A stretch of DNA of 64,000 nt from Gammaproteobacteria bacterium (GCA_029881255.1 JAOUMY010000014.1:47352-111351); one strand, 5' to 3'; counted from the first letter of the stretch, positions 29,667-39,902 are shown. Numbers and translations: made by a program. The notes: generated from the letters alone by a model not told the origin.

Positions 29667-30506
29667 CTATTTCACCAACAGCAGATTCGGATCGACTCGG
29701 GCATCATTGAGGCTGACCCCCCAGTGCAAATGGGGACCAGTAACACGGCCAGTCATTCCGACGCTGCCAATTATCTCTCCCGTTTTTAACTGCTGGCCTT
29801 TGGTGACTTTGATATTGTCCATGTGGCAGTACATCGTGACCAATCCCTGGCCATGATCGATAAAAACGGTATTCCCATTAAAAAAGTAATTGCCGGTTTC
29901 AATCACTGTTCCCTTGGCGGGTGCTTTAATCGGTGTGCCTTTCGGCGCAGCGATATCCAGACCACTGTGCGGCTTGCGCGCTTGTTTATTGAAGAATCGG
30001 CGCAGGCCAAACGGGCTGCTAATGCGGCCTTGCACAGGCAGTGTCAAACCTGTTTCTACATCGTCAGTGTCGCGCCAGAACTTTAACGCCTCGTTGATGA
30101 AGGAACGTTCTTTCTCAATGCGTTCAAGGTCTTGGGCGTTTGGATTGACCATTCGTTTGTTCTTAACGGTGAGGTGTTGCTCCTTGTATTTCTTGGCTGC
30201 AACCCGGAAGTTGGCCTGGGCCTTTAACCCCCCAGTCTCGATACGGAGCGTATGCTCTCCTGGCTCGGCGGTCAGAGGGATGCCGACGATGGCGTACCAC
30301 TGGTTTTGCGATTTCAACACCATCACCGGTTTTTCTTCGTAATAGGCTCGTGGGCTGGAGGCCGCGTTGTTCGGCAAGGTGATGATGGCGATGCCACCGG
30401 GGACTGGGCTGGATTGGGGGAGACGGGCAAATACAGGTTGAAGCGTCAGGAGTAGGGACAGAGCCAATACAATTCTATTCAAGTTGCGTTTCCTCCACTT
30501 TTGCAA
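29667..30506 (-). CDS. M23 family peptidoglycan endopeptidase
   Basis: A 279-residue exported metallopeptidase. The signal peptide ends near VFAR (about residue 28), an N-terminal beta domain (about 35-110) precedes the linker, and the LytM domain holds HSGLDIAAPKGTPI (HxxxD zinc ligands, near 181) and GPHLHWGVSL (HxH, near 257). Zinc ligands are complete, so it should be catalytically active against peptide crosslinks. The first 32 bases overlap the end of xseA. Confidence 0.92.
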   Translation of the reverse strand: MQKWRKRNLNRIVLALSLLLTLQPVFARLPQSSPVPGGIAIITLPNNAASSPRAYYEEKPVMVLKSQNQWYAIVGIPLTAEPGEHTLRIETGGLKAQANFRVAAKKYKEQHLTVKNKRMVNPNAQDLERIEKERSFINEALKFWRDTDDVETGLTLPVQGRISSPFGLRRFFNKQARKPHSGLDIAAPKGTPIKAPAKGTVIETGNYFFNGNTVFIDHGQGLVTMYCHMDNIKVTKGQQLKTGEIIGSVGMTGRVTGPHLHWGVSLNDARVDPNLLLVK

Positions 30507-31833
30507 TGAGAGTTCCGTGGCCCAGGCGCGCTTTTATCCGCGTTCCGGTCGGCGCGGTGTCAATATGTTGTACGAGTTGCTGGTTATCGTCGCGGGTAAT
30601 GATGGCATAACCCCGTTGTAGCGTGGCCAATGGGCTGATGGTATCGAGACTATGCGCCAATTTACCGAGAGCCGTGTGCTGGTTATGCAAGATCTGTTTC
30701 ATTGTGCGGCGCAGCTGTTCTGCTGAGGTCTCAAATCGCTGGCTATGGCGCATGAACTGCGCGCGTGGGTTGTGCTGCTGCAATTGCGCCTGCCTGGATA
30801 GTACGATCAAGCCCTTTTGTTTGAGACTACGTTGTAAGGCCTGGGCCAGGCGAAGCTCCAGTTCGTCGGTTTTTTGCGCCTTTTCTTCCAGCGTTTGTGA
30901 TGGATGTTTCAATCGGGCGCTAAGCCACTTGAGTTCCTTCGTCAGCTGCCCAATTCGGTTATGGGTCAGCATTCGGTTTCTTCTATCCAACTGCTCGACA
31001 AGTTGACGTAATGCTTGTTGCTCTGGAACAGCAAGTTCTGCAGCGGCAGATGGCGTCGGTGCGCGCTGGTCGGCGACAAAGTCGGCAATCGTGAAATCGA
31101 TCTCGTGCCCAACGCCACTGATAACAGGAATCGCCGACGAGTATACGGCGCGTGCGACGATCTCCTCGTTAAATGGCCACAAATCTTCCAAGGAACCGCC
31201 GCCACGTGTCAGTATTAAGACGTCACATTCTCCGCGACTATTTGCCTTGGCTAGCATGCTGGCAATTTTTTGCGCGGCACCTTCGCCCTGTACCGGGACC
31301 GGATAGATAACGACGGACACATGTGGGGCTCTACGTTGTAGTACGCTCAAGATATCGCGTATCGCTGCGCCAGTGGGCGAAGTGATGACACCTATTGTCT
31401 GTGGATGAGCGGGTAGTGCTTGTTTTGCAGAAAGCTCAAATAAACCTTCCGCCTGTAGACGTGCTTTGAGACGTTCGAATTCCCGCTGTAGCGCACCGGC
31501 GCCGGCTTCTTCCATATCTTCGACGATGAGTTGGTAGTCCCCACGCGGCTCATACAGACTTACCTGCGCACGAACCATCACTTCCATTCCGTTCTGGGGG
31601 CGCAAACTCAAGTGGCGATTGCGCGGTTTGAACATCGCTGCGCGCACCTGCGCCTTATCGTCCTTGAGCGTGAAATACCAATGCCCCGAACTTGGGATGG
31701 CAAGGTTGGAGATTTCACCCTGTATCCACATGAGTGGGAAGGCCTTGGCCAGCATGGATCTTACATCTCTGTTCAGATCTGAGACGGAATATATAGTGCG
31801 GTTCTGGGATGTGTCGCTTTGCATATCACTCAC
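30475..31833 (-). CDS. xseA: Exodeoxyribonuclease VII large subunit
   Basis: A 452-residue subunit of the single-strand-specific exonuclease VII. The N-terminal OB domain starts YSVSDLNRDVRSML, the central catalytic region has VITSPTGAAIRDIL and LTRGGGSLEDLWPFNEE, and a long C-terminal coiled coil (about 265-390) is followed by LQRGYAIIT. xseB is not adjacent. Its end overlaps the M23 gene by 32 bp. Confidence 0.96.
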   Translation of the reverse strand: MSDMQSDTSQNRTIYSVSDLNRDVRSMLAKAFPLMWIQGEISNLAIPSSGHWYFTLKDDKAQVRAAMFKPRNRHLSLRPQNGMEVMVRAQVSLYEPRGDYQLIVEDMEEAGAGALQREFERLKARLQAEGLFELSAKQALPAHPQTIGVITSPTGAAIRDILSVLQRRAPHVSVVIYPVPVQGEGAAQKIASMLAKANSRGECDVLILTRGGGSLEDLWPFNEEIVARAVYSSAIPVISGVGHEIDFTIADFVADQRAPTPSAAAELAVPEQQALRQLVEQLDRRNRMLTHNRIGQLTKELKWLSARLKHPSQTLEEKAQKTDELELRLAQALQRSLKQKGLIVLSRQAQLQQHNPRAQFMRHSQRFETSAEQLRRTMKQILHNQHTALGKLAHSLDTISPLATLQRGYAIITRDDNQQLVQHIDTAPTGTRIKARLGHGTLIAKVEETQLE

Positions 31834-31841
31834 TGGAAATG

Positions 31842-31868
31842 AAAACGCCGCCCAGATGGCGGCGTTTT
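31842..31868 (-). terminator. Rho-independent terminator downstream of the small lipoprotein gene
   Basis: A perfect 7-bp GC stem (CGCCGCC / GGCGGCG) with loop CAGAT, flanked by A and T runs. It lies between the lipoprotein stop at 31890 and the xseA start at 31833 and so ends the lipoprotein transcript. Confidence 0.85.
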
Positions 31869-31889
31869 TAAATTAGATACCGTATTGGT

Positions 31890-32183
31890 TTAGAACAACC
31901 AAGGTCCGGCGTTTTGCTGGTCGGCAGCCTGCTTTTGGCCAAGTTCACCTTCAGATTTTGCCTTCTTCAGCAATTTTGTTGCTTGTGCGTAATCGCCATC
32001 TTCCTTTGCTTGCGCAGCTTTCTTCAGGAATTTGTCGCTATCACGCCATTCATGCCCCGACTTCTTTGCAGCCTTTACGGCGGCTGCAGCGTCTGCTTCC
32101 AGCGCATCGAATTCCGGTCCACCACCGGTGATAGCACATCCTGTAGCCAATAAAACAGCAAACAACAACGATAGTTTCTTCAT
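31890..32183 (-). CDS. Small lipoprotein resembling SoxXA-binding-type proteins
   Basis: A 97-residue lipoprotein with lipobox LATGC (Cys at about residue 16). The mature part is a helical, Ala/Lys-rich hairpin (AAVKAAKKSGHEWRDSDKFL, then AAQAKEDGDYAQATKLLKKA) ending GPWLF. The pattern resembles small helical lipoproteins annotated as SoxXA-binding or DUF4398-like, but no sox genes are nearby, so no sulfur-oxidation role is claimed. A single-gene unit with its own terminator. Confidence 0.75.
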   Translation of the reverse strand: MKKLSLLFAVLLATGCAITGGGPEFDALEADAAAAVKAAKKSGHEWRDSDKFLKKAAQAKEDGDYAQATKLLKKAKSEGELGQKQAADQQNAGPWLF

Positions 32184-32288
32184 AGTCCACTCCTGCTAGC
32201 GATTATTAATCTAATTGGAATTACTTATAAATTATCAAATTGTCTTTATTGTTTAATACGATAGTACTAAATTCCCATAGGCTACCGG

Positions 32289-32317
32289 TTTACCGCAGTC
32301 AGGTCAAACGGTATAAT
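32289..32317 (+). promoter_or_regulatory. Candidate sigma-70 promoter of guaB
   Basis: TTTACC at 32289-32294 and TATAAT at 32312-32317 with a 17-nt spacer, 33 bp before the guaB start. The -10 is a perfect consensus; the -35 matches 4 of 6. No PurR-like operator was recognised. Confidence 0.55.
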
Positions 32318-32350
32318 CCCGCGCTTATTTTTTAACCAGAGATCCTCCTC

Positions 32351-33823
32351 ATGCTGCGTATCGAGCAAGAAGCCCTTACATTCGACGATGTTTTACTGAT
32401 TCCGGCTCATTCGACAGTCCTGCCCAAGGAAGTCAATTTAAAGACCCGGTTAACTCGCGAAATCGAGCTGAATATCCCACTGGTCTCTGCAGCGATGGAT
32501 ACCGTCACTGAAGCGAGACTGGCAATAGCCATGGCACAGGAAGGTGGCATTGGCATCATCCACAAGAATATGACTGGGGAACAACAGGCCGCACAGGTGC
32601 GCATGGTAAAAAAATATGAGAGCGGGGTAATCAAAGAACCGATTACGGTAACTCCCGATACCAGTATCCAGGAAGTGATAGACATTACACGTGTTCATAA
32701 TATTTCCGGCGTGCCGGTCGTTGATCAGGGCAATAATCTGGTCGGTATCGTCACCAGTCGTGATTTACGCTTTGAAACCAATATGGTCAATCCGGTGTCG
32801 AGCATCATGACGCCCAAAGACAGGCTGGTCACGGTCCAACAAGGGGCATCAACAGACGAAGTACTCGGGCTGCTACACAAACATCGAATTGAAAAGGTAC
32901 TGGTGGTAAATCGCAGTTTTCAACTGAGTGGCATGATTACGGTCAAAGATATCCAGAAATCCTCCGACTTTCCCAATGCATGTAAAGATGATCAGGGTCG
33001 TTTACGTGTTGGCGCTGCGGTTGGAACCGGTGCTGGGACTGAGGAACGTATCGCCGCTCTTGTCGAGGCTGGTGTCGATGTCGTTGTAGTAGACACGGCG
33101 CATGGTCATTCTCAGGGCGTACTTGATCGCGTTGCCTGGACGAAGAAGAATTTCCCTCAATTGCAGGTGATAGGTGGCAATATTGCCACAGCGGCGGCGG
33201 CCAAGGCTTTGGCCGATGCAGGTGCTGACGCGGTAAAAGTCGGTATTGGTCCTGGCTCCATCTGTACGACGCGTATTGTGACTGGCGTTGGTGTACCACA
33301 AATTTCAGCGGTAGCGAATGTCGCAGCAGCTTTGCACGGTACGGGTATTCCACTCATTGCCGATGGCGGTGTGCGTTTTTCCGGTGACCTTGCCAAGGCC
33401 TTGGTTGCCGGCGCGTATTCAGTGATGGTAGGTAGCATGTTGGCCGGTACGGAAGAGGCACCAGGCGAAGTCGAACTCTATCAGGGGCGTTCATATAAAT
33501 CTTATCGTGGCATGGGTTCTCTAGGAGCGATGGCGCAGGCTCAGGGCTCCAGCGATCGCTACTTTCAGGACAGTAACCAGGGCGTTGAAAAACTGGTTCC
33601 CGAAGGCATCGAAGGGCGCGTACCTTACAAAGGCAGCATGTCAGCCATTGTTCTTCAATTGATGGGCGGTATTCGAGCATCGATGGGTTATACTGGTTGC
33701 GCGACTATCGATGAGATGCGCACCAAACCGCAATTTGTTCGTGTCAGCAATGCCGGTATGCGTGAAAGCCATGTGCATGACGTCGCGATTACCAAGGAAG
33801 CGCCTAACTATCGCGTCGACTAA
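32351..33823 (+). CDS. guaB: IMP dehydrogenase
   Basis: A 490-residue enzyme converting IMP to XMP, the first committed step to GMP. The barrel start [17 protein letters not shown], the tandem CBS pair (about 95-205), the catalytic loop [17 protein letters not shown] (Cys near 305) and the flap around MGSLGAM are intact. guaA follows about 0.75 kb downstream with one gene and a hairpin element between. Confidence 0.97.
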   Translation: MLRIEQEALTFDDVLLIPAHSTVLPKEVNLKTRLTREIELNIPLVSAAMDTVTEARLAIAMAQEGGIGIIHKNMTGEQQAAQVRMVKKYESGVIKEPITVTPDTSIQEVIDITRVHNISGVPVVDQGNNLVGIVTSRDLRFETNMVNPVSSIMTPKDRLVTVQQGASTDEVLGLLHKHRIEKVLVVNRSFQLSGMITVKDIQKSSDFPNACKDDQGRLRVGAAVGTGAGTEERIAALVEAGVDVVVVDTAHGHSQGVLDRVAWTKKNFPQLQVIGGNIATAAAAKALADAGADAVKVGIGPGSICTTRIVTGVGVPQISAVANVAAALHGTGIPLIADGGVRFSGDLAKALVAGAYSVMVGSMLAGTEEAPGEVELYQGRSYKSYRGMGSLGAMAQAQGSSDRYFQDSNQGVEKLVPEGIEGRVPYKGSMSAIVLQLMGGIRASMGYTGCATIDEMRTKPQFVRVSNAGMRESHVHDVAITKEAPNYRVD

Positions 33824-33844
33824 AATAATCTGGAGAATTCGGTC

Positions 33845-34426
33845 TTGAAAAAAGCAGGTAGTCTGGAGCGGGTTCTCGAGGATCTTCTGTTCAGAAGTCG
33901 CTGGATACTGGCGCCTTTTTATGGCGTGCTGGTCGTCACCATCGGTATGCTTCTGGTCAAGTTTTTCCAGGAATTCATCACGTTCATTCCGCAATTACTC
34001 GAAGCGGATTTTCGTACCGTTATTTTAAAGATTCTGGTGTTAGTCGATCTAACTCTGGTATCGAACCTATTATTGATTATCGTGTTTAGCGGTTACGAAA
34101 TTTTTGTGTCGAAAATCGACACTGCCGGTCATGAAGACAGGCCGAAATGGATGGGCAAGGTCGATTTCTCGGAACTGAAGATTAAGCTATTCGGTTCTAT
34201 CGTCGCCATTTCTGGAATCGAACTGCTTAAAGCATTTATGCTTATGGAAAAACAGGATAACTATGAGTATGTCGGGTGGTTAGTCGGTATTCATTTGACC
34301 TTTGTCGTTTCAGGCTTGTTGTTTACCTATATGGAAAAGGTTGCAGCGACAACGAAAAAGTTGGAATGTGAAGCCGAGTCTATACTCAATCATGATCACA
34401 ACTCGGGTGAAAAGGAAAAGCATTAA
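33845..34426 (+). CDS. UPF0114 (YqhA-family) inner-membrane protein
   Basis: A 193-residue protein starting at a TTG. It has the family N-terminus (SLERVLEDLLFRSRWILAPF) and four hydrophobic segments (about 19-42, 60-85, 112-130, 142-165), plus the motif DLTLVSNLLLIIVFSGYEIF. Function is unknown in the family. Its insertion between guaB and guaA is unusual because these two are generally adjacent. Confidence 0.88.
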   Translation: MKKAGSLERVLEDLLFRSRWILAPFYGVLVVTIGMLLVKFFQEFITFIPQLLEADFRTVILKILVLVDLTLVSNLLLIIVFSGYEIFVSKIDTAGHEDRPKWMGKVDFSELKIKLFGSIVAISGIELLKAFMLMEKQDNYEYVGWLVGIHLTFVVSGLLFTYMEKVAATTKKLECEAESILNHDHNSGEKEKH

Positions 34427-34447
34427 CAGAATATAGTGCAGTGGTGT

Positions 34448-34542
34448 GTCACGTGGAGTAGGCGACAAGGCCTATGAAACTCGCTGTGAATACATCCCTG
34501 TCGCCTACGGTTTCATAGGCCTTGTCGCCTACTCCACGTGAC
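34448..34542. repeat. 95-bp perfect inverted-repeat hairpin element
   Basis: Left arm 34448-34480 and right arm 34510-34542 are exact reverse complements over 33 bp, with a 29-nt loop. The arms begin GTCACGTGGAGTAGGCGACA and continue to GAAAC. The loop contains a further partial copy of the arm core (CTGTCGCCTAC). There is no T run, so it is not an ordinary terminator. It looks like a REP-type or MITE-type palindromic element and, as RNA, would form a very stable stem just upstream of guaA. Confidence 0.9.
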
Positions 34543-34578
34543 GGGCGAGATAGCAGTTTTTTTCTAAGAGTGAAGTTT

Positions 34579-36156
34579 ATGCACGCTGATATTCATGCCC
34601 ACAAAATTTTGATCCTGGACTTCGGTTCTCAATATACCCAGTTGATCGCACGTCGTGTCCGCGAAATCGGTGTGTATTGCGAAATCTATCCCTACGACGT
34701 AGATGACGCCGATGTCGCATCTTTCGGTGCAAAAGGGATTATCCTTTCCGGTGGCCCTGAATCAGTACACGGCGATTTTGCACCCAAGGCACCGCAAGCG
34801 GTATTCGATAGCGGCGTGCCGGTGCTCGGGATTTGTTATGGCATGCAGACCATGGCCGCACAACTCGGCGGAAAAGTTGAAGCCTCGGATGAACGTGAAT
34901 TTGGCTACGCGCAGGTACGCGCGCGCGGTCACACCAAGCTATTAAAAGACATTGAAGACCACACCACCGAGGAAGGCTATGGCATGCTCGATGTGTGGAT
35001 GAGTCATGGCGACAAGGTTACCCAGTTGCCCGACGGTTTCAAACTCATGGCCAGTACCGAGAGTGCACCGATTGCCGCTATGGCCGATGAGTCACGTGAT
35101 TACTACGCAGTTCAGTTCCATCCCGAAGTTACACATACCCGTCAGGGCGGTCGCATACTGGAACGTTTCGTTGTCGGCATCTGCGCGTGTGAAACGTTAT
35201 GGACGGCAGACAATATTATCGACGATAGCATCGAAAACGTGCGCAAGTCAGTCGGTGACGATGAAGTGATACTCGGTCTGTCGGGTGGTGTGGATTCATC
35301 TGTTGTTGCTGCGCTATTGCATCGTGCTATTGGCGATAAGCTGACCTGCGTATTCGTCGACAACGGTCTACTTCGGTATCAGGAAGGTGATCAAGTCATG
35401 AACACCTTCGCCAAGCACATGGGTGTCAAAGTCATCCGTGTCGACGCAGAAGATCGTTTTCTTTCCGCATTAAAAGGCGAGGAAGACCCGGAGAAAAAGC
35501 GCAAGATCATCGGTAATCTGTTCGTGGAAATCTTCGACGAAGAGGCAAACAAACTTTCGAATGCCAAGTGGCTAGCACAAGGCACGATATATCCCGATGT
35601 CATCGAATCTGCTGGATCCAAGACCGGCAAAGCACACGTCATCAAGTCACACCACAACGTGGGTGGACTGCCTGAGCACATGAATCTGAAACTGGTCGAG
35701 CCGTTGCGTGAATTGTTTAAAGACGAGGTGCGTAAACTCGGCGTTGAACTCGGTTTGCCATACGACATGGTTTACCGTCATCCCTTTCCTGGCCCAGGTT
35801 TAGGTGTGCGCATACTCGGTGAAGTTAAAAAGGAATATGCGGATCTATTACGTCTAGCTGACCACATCTTTATCGAAGAACTTCGTAAACACGACTTGTA
35901 TGACAAGACCTCGCAAGCCTTTGCGGTGTTTCTGCCAGTAAAATCGGTTGGCGTCATGGGTGATGGTCGCTGTTACGATTATGTAATCGCCTTGCGTGCA
36001 GTCGAAACCATCGATTTCATGACGGCGATCTGGGCGCGTCTGCCATATGATTTTCTGGACCACTGTTCGCGTCGTATTATTAATGAGATCAAGGGTATCT
36101 CGCGCGTGGTGTATGATATTTCCGGTAAACCGCCGGCGACGATTGAGTGGGAATGA
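34579..36156 (+). CDS. guaA: GMP synthase (glutamine-hydrolysing)
   Basis: A 525-residue enzyme that aminates XMP to GMP. The class I glutaminase half has [17 protein letters not shown], the nucleophile Cys in GICYGMQ and the His/Glu pair in FHPEVTHT. The synthetase half has the PP-loop [10 protein letters not shown] and the C-terminal dimer motif. The frame is open back to 34522, inside the palindromic element; the ATG at 34579 gives the normal N-terminus. Confidence 0.97.
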   Translation: MHADIHAHKILILDFGSQYTQLIARRVREIGVYCEIYPYDVDDADVASFGAKGIILSGGPESVHGDFAPKAPQAVFDSGVPVLGICYGMQTMAAQLGGKVEASDEREFGYAQVRARGHTKLLKDIEDHTTEEGYGMLDVWMSHGDKVTQLPDGFKLMASTESAPIAAMADESRDYYAVQFHPEVTHTRQGGRILERFVVGICACETLWTADNIIDDSIENVRKSVGDDEVILGLSGGVDSSVVAALLHRAIGDKLTCVFVDNGLLRYQEGDQVMNTFAKHMGVKVIRVDAEDRFLSALKGEEDPEKKRKIIGNLFVEIFDEEANKLSNAKWLAQGTIYPDVIESAGSKTGKAHVIKSHHNVGGLPEHMNLKLVEPLRELFKDEVRKLGVELGLPYDMVYRHPFPGPGLGVRILGEVKKEYADLLRLADHIFIEELRKHDLYDKTSQAFAVFLPVKSVGVMGDGRCYDYVIALRAVETIDFMTAIWARLPYDFLDHCSRRIINEIKGISRVVYDISGKPPATIEWE

Positions 36157-36165
36157 TTTGTCGCG

Positions 36166-36645
36166 ATGTCTGCTGACCTTGACCAGAAATGGATGCAATA
36201 TGCCTTAGAGCTGGCGAGCCGGGCAGAGCAACAGGGTGAAGTGCCGGTAGGCGCCGTCATCGTCGCCAACGATCAGGTCCTGGGTGAGGGATGGAACCAA
36301 TCGATCTCGCTCAATGATCCCACCGCGCATGCGGAAGTTATCGCCCTGCGCTCGGCAGCGCAACAGATACAGAATTATCGCTTACCGGCGGAGAGTACGC
36401 TGTATGTGAGCCTGGAGCCCTGCCCCATGTGTGCCGGTGCGATGGTCCACGCGCGTATCGGGCGTCTTGTGTATGGTGCTTCTGATCCGCGGACAGGCGC
36501 GGCAGGTTCGGTGTTTCAAATCGCCTCAAACGAAAAACTGAATCACCGTATGGAGGTTCAATCTGGCGTTTTGGAAGCCGAATGCGCGTCGTTATTGCGT
36601 GACTTTTTTCGGGTACGCAGGAATTCATCCTCTCCCTCTAATTGA
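36166..36645 (+). CDS. tadA: tRNA-specific adenosine deaminase
   Basis: A 159-residue zinc deaminase that makes inosine at the wobble position of tRNA-Arg. The zinc motifs HAEVIALRSA (His and the proton-shuttle Glu, near residue 47) and PCPMCAGAM (two Cys, near 86) are intact. It follows guaA by 9 bp and is probably co-transcribed with it. Confidence 0.95.
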   Translation: MSADLDQKWMQYALELASRAEQQGEVPVGAVIVANDQVLGEGWNQSISLNDPTAHAEVIALRSAAQQIQNYRLPAESTLYVSLEPCPMCAGAMVHARIGRLVYGASDPRTGAAGSVFQIASNEKLNHRMEVQSGVLEAECASLLRDFFRVRRNSSSPSN

Positions 36646-36756
36646 ACTCTTCGCCATGTGATCTCAAAAGATCATAGGGGTATGGTGTTTACGCCGTGGA
36701 CAACGGGCGCAAATTCTTACATCATAGTCGCCCGAATTGCGTTCAGGATACCGCCT

Positions 36757-37392
36757 ATGGAAACACTTAGTTTCGAAGAAGCCCGTGTCATCGGAGTGCT
36801 CATCGAAAAAGAAAAGACCACCCCCGACGTCTACCCCATGTCCCTGAATGGTTTAACCACCGCCTGCAATCAAAAAAGCAATCGCGAACCCGTCGTCAAT
36901 TTTAGCGAAACACAGGTACAACAAATCCTCGATGGTTTGATTGCCAGACGACTTGTCCTCGAGGAGAGCGGACGGGGCAGTCGCGTCATAAAATACAAAC
37001 ATCGCTTTGCCAATTCCGAATTCGGCGAATTGCGTCTCTCCGATCAGGAGTTGGGTATATTAACCGTTATGTTTTTGCGAGGCCCACAGACCCCCGGTGA
37101 ATTGCGCAGCCGTACCAATCGCCTGTGTACGTTTAGCGACGTCAGCCAGGTAGAACAAGTGCTCAACCAGTTAATACGTCGCGATGACGGCCCTTTCGTG
37201 ATGCGCATGGAACGTGAACCCGGACGCAGAGAAAGTCGTTATGCGCATTTGTTTAGTGGAGACAAAATCGCGCCATCGAAAAATACCTACGCCAGTGTTG
37301 ACCACGAAATGAATCTTGAAGAGCGCGTGTTTGCATTGGAACAACGACTGGCTGAGTTAGAGGATCGTCTGGCGGCGCTTGAGCAAGAATAA
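36757..37392 (+). CDS. yceH: YceH family (DUF480) winged-helix protein
   Basis: A 211-residue protein of the DUF480/UPF0502 family. It has the family core [20 protein letters not shown], then [18 protein letters not shown], then two winged-helix-like domains and a coiled C-terminus. The biochemical role is unknown. An open frame extends back to 36658, but the ATG at 36757 gives the conserved N-terminus. The next small gene follows after 46 bp. Confidence 0.88.
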   Translation: METLSFEEARVIGVLIEKEKTTPDVYPMSLNGLTTACNQKSNREPVVNFSETQVQQILDGLIARRLVLEESGRGSRVIKYKHRFANSEFGELRLSDQELGILTVMFLRGPQTPGELRSRTNRLCTFSDVSQVEQVLNQLIRRDDGPFVMRMEREPGRRESRYAHLFSGDKIAPSKNTYASVDHEMNLEERVFALEQRLAELEDRLAALEQE

Positions 37393-37438
37393 AAAGCCTG
37401 TACAATTAACGCTAATTTCTAACGGAGGTCAGGAAACC

Positions 37439-37747
37439 ATGAGTAACGATATCGATATTCCTAAATGGGACATCGCCCTTGAAGGCCTGATCAAAGAAGA
37501 ACAACAGCATTTAGGGCGTGGTTTGAAACTGGACGATTTCATCCGCCTCGCCAAAGACAATGCCATTCGTTTCGATGATATTATCGTGACCTTATTGACC
37601 TTGTGTATTGAAGGGTGTTGGCAATATCACGATGCCAGCGGCAAGCCTCATCAAATTACCCAAGATGAAATGAACAGTCTGTTTGTCGCGGGGCGCATCA
37701 AACAGGAAGATATGACCGACTACGTAGGCAGCTGGTCGGCAAAATAA
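37439..37747 (+). CDS. Small soluble protein of unknown function
   Basis: A 102-residue acidic, helical protein with no signal peptide. Preceded by GGAGG at 37425-37429, 9 nt before the ATG at 37439, a strong ribosome binding site that decides the start over the in-frame 37379. Notable is the segment GLKLDDFIRLAKDNAIRFDD. No family recognised. It follows yceH in the same direction and may be co-transcribed. Confidence 0.7.
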   Translation: MSNDIDIPKWDIALEGLIKEEQQHLGRGLKLDDFIRLAKDNAIRFDDIIVTLLTLCIEGCWQYHDASGKPHQITQDEMNSLFVAGRIKQEDMTDYVGSWSAK

Positions 37748-37948
37748 ACCAGGTATCCACTGCTGAAGTCATGTAGTGCGCGAGTAGGGCTCAACAAAAT
37801 ACAAAATGCTCAATTACTCGGCGTAAATTGTGATTTTTCATTTGTTGTTGCCCTGTTCTAACTCGCTAGCCAACTTAGTCCGAGGATACTTGTGTCCAGT
37901 ATGTCTCGTTGATTGGGTCGCTGTATGAGTTGCCGGATTGAATTTGAC

Positions 37949-38905
37949 ATGAAACGCCAACTATTCGCCTTTATTCTTTTCATCGCCTCACCGTGTCTGG
38001 GGATGGCTGCTACGGTATATCCAGCAATCGATGTCCAAATGACGTTGGAAAAAGTGTCTGAACATGTTTATTACGTTCAAGGCAAAGCCGGTATCGCGAC
38101 GGACAATAAGGGCTTTATCTCTAATGCGGCAGTTGTCATTTCCACCAACAGTGTGTTGGTGTTTGATGCCCTGGGTTCTCCTTCCCTGGCCGCAAAGCTC
38201 GTCGAACAGATTCGACAGCTAACAGCCAAACCCATAACCACTGTTTTTATCAGTCATTATCATGCAGACCATATTTATGGTTTGCAGGTGTTGAAGGAGC
38301 AGGGTGCAACCATCTACGCGCCAAAGGGCGCCGAACGATATTACAATTCCGAATTTTCGGATGCGCGTTTGAATGAGCGCCGCAAATCGCTTTCACCCTG
38401 GATAAACAAAGACACCCGTGTGGTAAAACCCGATCAGCTATTGGAAGGCGATCAGGAATTCAAACTCGATGACCTCACGATGGATGTGATTCAGTTTGGT
38501 TCAGCGCATTCGGATAGTGATCTGGCCTTGTACATTAAACAGGACGACGTGCTGCTCAGCGGCGATCTGATTTTTACTGGCCGGATTCCTTTCGTGGGTG
38601 GTAACGAGATCGAAAACTGGATTGCGAAAATTGATTACCTGGCCAAGATACCCGCAAAACAAATCGTTCCCGGACATGGTGGTGTTTTTACTTCCCTGGA
38701 ACAAGGCGCAGATCTCACGCGCTCGTATCTGATTCTATTACGTGATTCCATGAACGCAGCGGTAGACGATTTGATGTCTTTTGAAGATGCTTATAGCGCG
38801 GTGGACTGGCGTCGCTTCCATAAACTCCCGGCGTTTGAACGTGCCAACCGAGGTAACGCCTATCGCGTGTTTCTTGCCAGTGAGGCAAAATCGCTTAGCA
38901 AGTAA
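37949..38905 (+). CDS. Exported metallo-beta-lactamase-fold hydrolase
   Basis: A 318-residue protein with a signal peptide (about 1-21, ending GMAA) and the zinc motif SHYHADHIYGL (HxHxDH). Further ligands are in QFGSAHSDSDLALY and VPGHGG. The pattern resembles periplasmic metallohydrolases of the quinoprotein-relay/SoxH type and subclass B lactamase relatives; the substrate is unknown. The ATG at 37949 is chosen over 37913 because it starts the signal peptide. Confidence 0.85.
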   Translation: MKRQLFAFILFIASPCLGMAATVYPAIDVQMTLEKVSEHVYYVQGKAGIATDNKGFISNAAVVISTNSVLVFDALGSPSLAAKLVEQIRQLTAKPITTVFISHYHADHIYGLQVLKEQGATIYAPKGAERYYNSEFSDARLNERRKSLSPWINKDTRVVKPDQLLEGDQEFKLDDLTMDVIQFGSAHSDSDLALYIKQDDVLLSGDLIFTGRIPFVGGNEIENWIAKIDYLAKIPAKQIVPGHGGVFTSLEQGADLTRSYLILLRDSMNAAVDDLMSFEDAYSAVDWRRFHKLPAFERANRGNAYRVFLASEAKSLSK

Positions 38906-38912
38906 GGCATCG

Positions 38913-39677
38913 TTACAGGCCAAGATTGCCTTTGATTTTTGCACGCTGCTTCATAAAAAACGCCGTTCGCTTGCGCGGGTTGTGGCGCGTAGGAGCCGGC
39001 AGTGTGGCGGCAAGTTCTACGGCCTGGATCTGTGACATCATTGAGGCCGGTACGCCAAAATAGAACCGAGAAGCCGCGTCGATACCATACAAACCAGTGC
39101 CGAATTCCGCTACGTTAAGATAGATCTCCAGTATGCGTTTTTTCTTCAGATTGTTTTCCATCGAAAACGTCAGTAACAACTCGTGCACCTTTCTAAAAGG
39201 GTTGCGTGAACCGGTGAGAAAAAGATTCTTCACCGTTTGTTGCGAAATCGTGCTCGCGCCATAGACGAACGCTTTGCGTTGCCAGTTATATTCCATGGCC
39301 TTGCGAAAGGCCTCTGTGTCGATTCCGCTATGCTCAAAAAACCGCGAATCTTCGGCAGCAAGTACTGCCTGGAGCATAGAGGTTGGAATATGGTCGAAAC
39401 CTACTGGTCGCCAACGCAGCCGCGGTAAGTTTGGGTTTTGCGAGGACTCGCGCTCATACGCGTGTATGAATCGGGATTTTGGTATGTCTCCCGAAACATA
39501 CCACTTCCACTCAGGCCAAATGCCGATCAGGTATCCGATGTCCAACAAAATAACGACCAGGAATATACGCACGCCCCAGCGTATCGCTTGCGCGATACGC
39601 GGAAACATGGCGACGAATTTCTGCCAATGTTGCCGTATTCGTTGCCAGGATTGCTTTGTAGGTCGTTTTTTAGCCAT
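38913..39677 (-). CDS. mtgA: Monofunctional peptidoglycan transglycosylase
   Basis: A 254-residue GT51 glycosyltransferase that polymerises lipid II. It has a basic N-terminus, one transmembrane helix (about 30-50) and GT51 motifs: AAEDSRFFEHSGID (catalytic Glu), GASTISQQTVKNLFL and KRILEIYLNVAEFG. No transpeptidase domain. An open frame reaches 39761, but the ATG at 39677 gives a normal start. It converges with the metallohydrolase gene. Confidence 0.95.
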   Translation of the reverse strand: MAKKRPTKQSWQRIRQHWQKFVAMFPRIAQAIRWGVRIFLVVILLDIGYLIGIWPEWKWYVSGDIPKSRFIHAYERESSQNPNLPRLRWRPVGFDHIPTSMLQAVLAAEDSRFFEHSGIDTEAFRKAMEYNWQRKAFVYGASTISQQTVKNLFLTGSRNPFRKVHELLLTFSMENNLKKKRILEIYLNVAEFGTGLYGIDAASRFYFGVPASMMSQIQAVELAATLPAPTRHNPRKRTAFFMKQRAKIKGNLGL

Positions 39678-39902
39678 AGGACATTCTCCGTACCTGTTTC
39701 GACAAGCAAACCTGAGTCCTAAACCCGAATTTCCAGCACGATCGGTTGTAACGTAAACCAATGTAATAAATTCATTTTCTTCAACAAAAGGTAAAGAAAA
39801 GCTTTGAATCGGTCGAAAAAATCATAAGGGGAACGGCGTAAAGCCAGATATAGGGCGTAAAACAAGTGCTTACGTATACCAGACATAGAGGAATCACGCA
39901 GA

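Noticed and set aside
33157..33438. Ala-rich minus-strand frame inside guaB
   Set aside because: guaB is fully conserved in this stretch; the frame is antisense noise.
34522..34578. N-terminal extension of guaA by 19 residues
   Set aside because: It runs through the palindromic element and is absent from the family; the ATG at 34579 is the standard start.
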